Origin: Trueperaceae bacterium
GTDB lineage: Bacteria > Deinococcota > Deinococci > Deinococcales > Trueperaceae
NCBI GenBank assembly: GCA_024636105.1
Contig: JAGXHO010000200.1
Location: 1-5,863 of the forward strand
Direction: 5' to 3'
Length of the DNA stretch: 5,863 bases
Shown here: positions 5,537 to 5,863 of the stretch, one piece after another
Position numbering within the stretch: the first letter of the stretch is position 1
Layout: each line of letters opens with the position of its first letter
Program-made: the position numbers and the translations under genes
The notes under the pieces: model-generated
The model's database searches: none
What the model saw: the letters and a program-made list of their open reading frames with translations, nothing else
What the model was told of the DNA's origin: nothing

Positions 5537-5863
5537 TCACGGACCGACCACCTGTTGGCGCAGCGTCAGGACGTCGCTCGCGGCGAAGCCCTTGCCGCGC
5601 TCGGCCACGACCTCCTCGGCGGTGAACCCGGGGGCGTCGCTGCCGTCCAGCGTGACGACGTGCTCGAGCACCGCCGCGATCGCGTCGTCGCTCAGTTGGC
5701 CCCACGCGGGCATGACGCCCGCGTAGCTGGTCCCGTCGATCACGATGGCGCCTTGCAGACCGTAGAGCAGCGCGTCGATCAGGTACGTGCGGCCACCCTC
5801 GAGGGCGGCGAGGTCGGCCGCGTGGCCCGCGAGCGGCGGGAAGACACCGGCGATGCCCGCACC
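5537..5863 (-). CDS. Cytochrome c, Thermus c552-like, C-terminal part (5' end off-window)
   Basis: 108 codons plus stop, open to the right edge. Read from the edge it begins GAGIAGVFPPLAGH, matching the region just after the CxxCH heme site in Thermus cytochrome c552. It continues through GGRTYLIDALLYGLQG to GVMPAWGQLSDDAIAAVLEHV, where the methionine (codon 5713-5711) is the expected axial heme ligand. The tail, GFTAEEVVAERG then LTLRQQVVGP, corresponds to the extended C-terminal wrap of c552. By alignment from memory, CxxCH should lie about 4 residues beyond the edge. C552 is the physiological electron donor to ba3 oxidase in Thermus, and here the gene immediately precedes subunit I, so the same role is inferred. 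It acts on the periplasmic face; a signal peptide would be off-window. Confidence 0.9.
   Translation of the reverse strand, partial: GAGIAGVFPPLAGHAADLAALEGGRTYLIDALLYGLQGAIVIDGTSYAGVMPAWGQLSDDAIAAVLEHVVTLDGSDAPGFTAEEVVAERGKGFAASDVLTLRQQVVGP

Noticed and set aside
3679..5625. 648-codon plus-strand ORF
   Set aside because: Antisense to cbaA. Its His, Asp, Glu and Arg-rich, low-complexity translation is what the complement of a hydrophobic GC-rich gene gives; the opposite strand has every oxidase ligand.

Overview
This GC-rich window most resembles a chromosome segment from the Deinococcota (Thermus/Deinococcus/Truepera side). Three recognisable relatives point that way. The subunit I gene of a B-type (ba3) heme-copper oxidase has 562 residues, the length I recall for the Thermus enzyme, and carries the same ligands one position earlier. 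Directly upstream of it in transcription order is a Thermus c552-like cytochrome c. At the left end is an EF-G-2-like translational GTPase with the family's unusual G motifs. A possible leaderless promoter (TANNNT just upstream of an ATG) also fits. The taxonomy is inference; no rRNA is present.

Layout. Positions 1-1113 (minus) hold the N-terminal 371 residues of the EF-G-2-like GTPase, running off the left edge. A divergent intergenic region (1114-1304) has a candidate promoter on each strand. On the plus strand, 1305-2431 encode a CYTH-domain protein and a SixA-type histidine phosphatase, overlapping by 4 bases with an apparent CTG start. They meet, tail to tail with 3 bases between, a minus-strand toxin-antitoxin pair: a PIN-domain VapC/FitB-like toxin (2435-2857) and a Phd/YefM-like antitoxin (2854-3147). 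The antitoxin has an in-frame 15-bp tandem repeat near its C-terminus. Upstream of the antitoxin is a direct repeat overlapping a possible -10 element (candidate operator), then two GC-rich hairpins.

Positions 3270-5863 (minus) are a respiratory operon read right to left: cytochrome c (partial, heme-binding end off-window), oxidase subunit I, then a 168-residue four-helix membrane protein I cannot assign. Tight spacing (59 nt, then 13 nt made up almost entirely of a Shine-Dalgarno sequence) supports one transcript. The cytochrome would donate electrons to the oxidase; its CuA subunit II and any small subunit IIa are not in the window and may lie beyond the right edge.

The window is mostly identifiable families. 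The least explained items are the 168-residue membrane protein, the CYTH-SixA pair with its non-standard start, and the repeat-bearing antitoxin tail. I found no RNA genes, CRISPR array, insertion sequence or replication origin.
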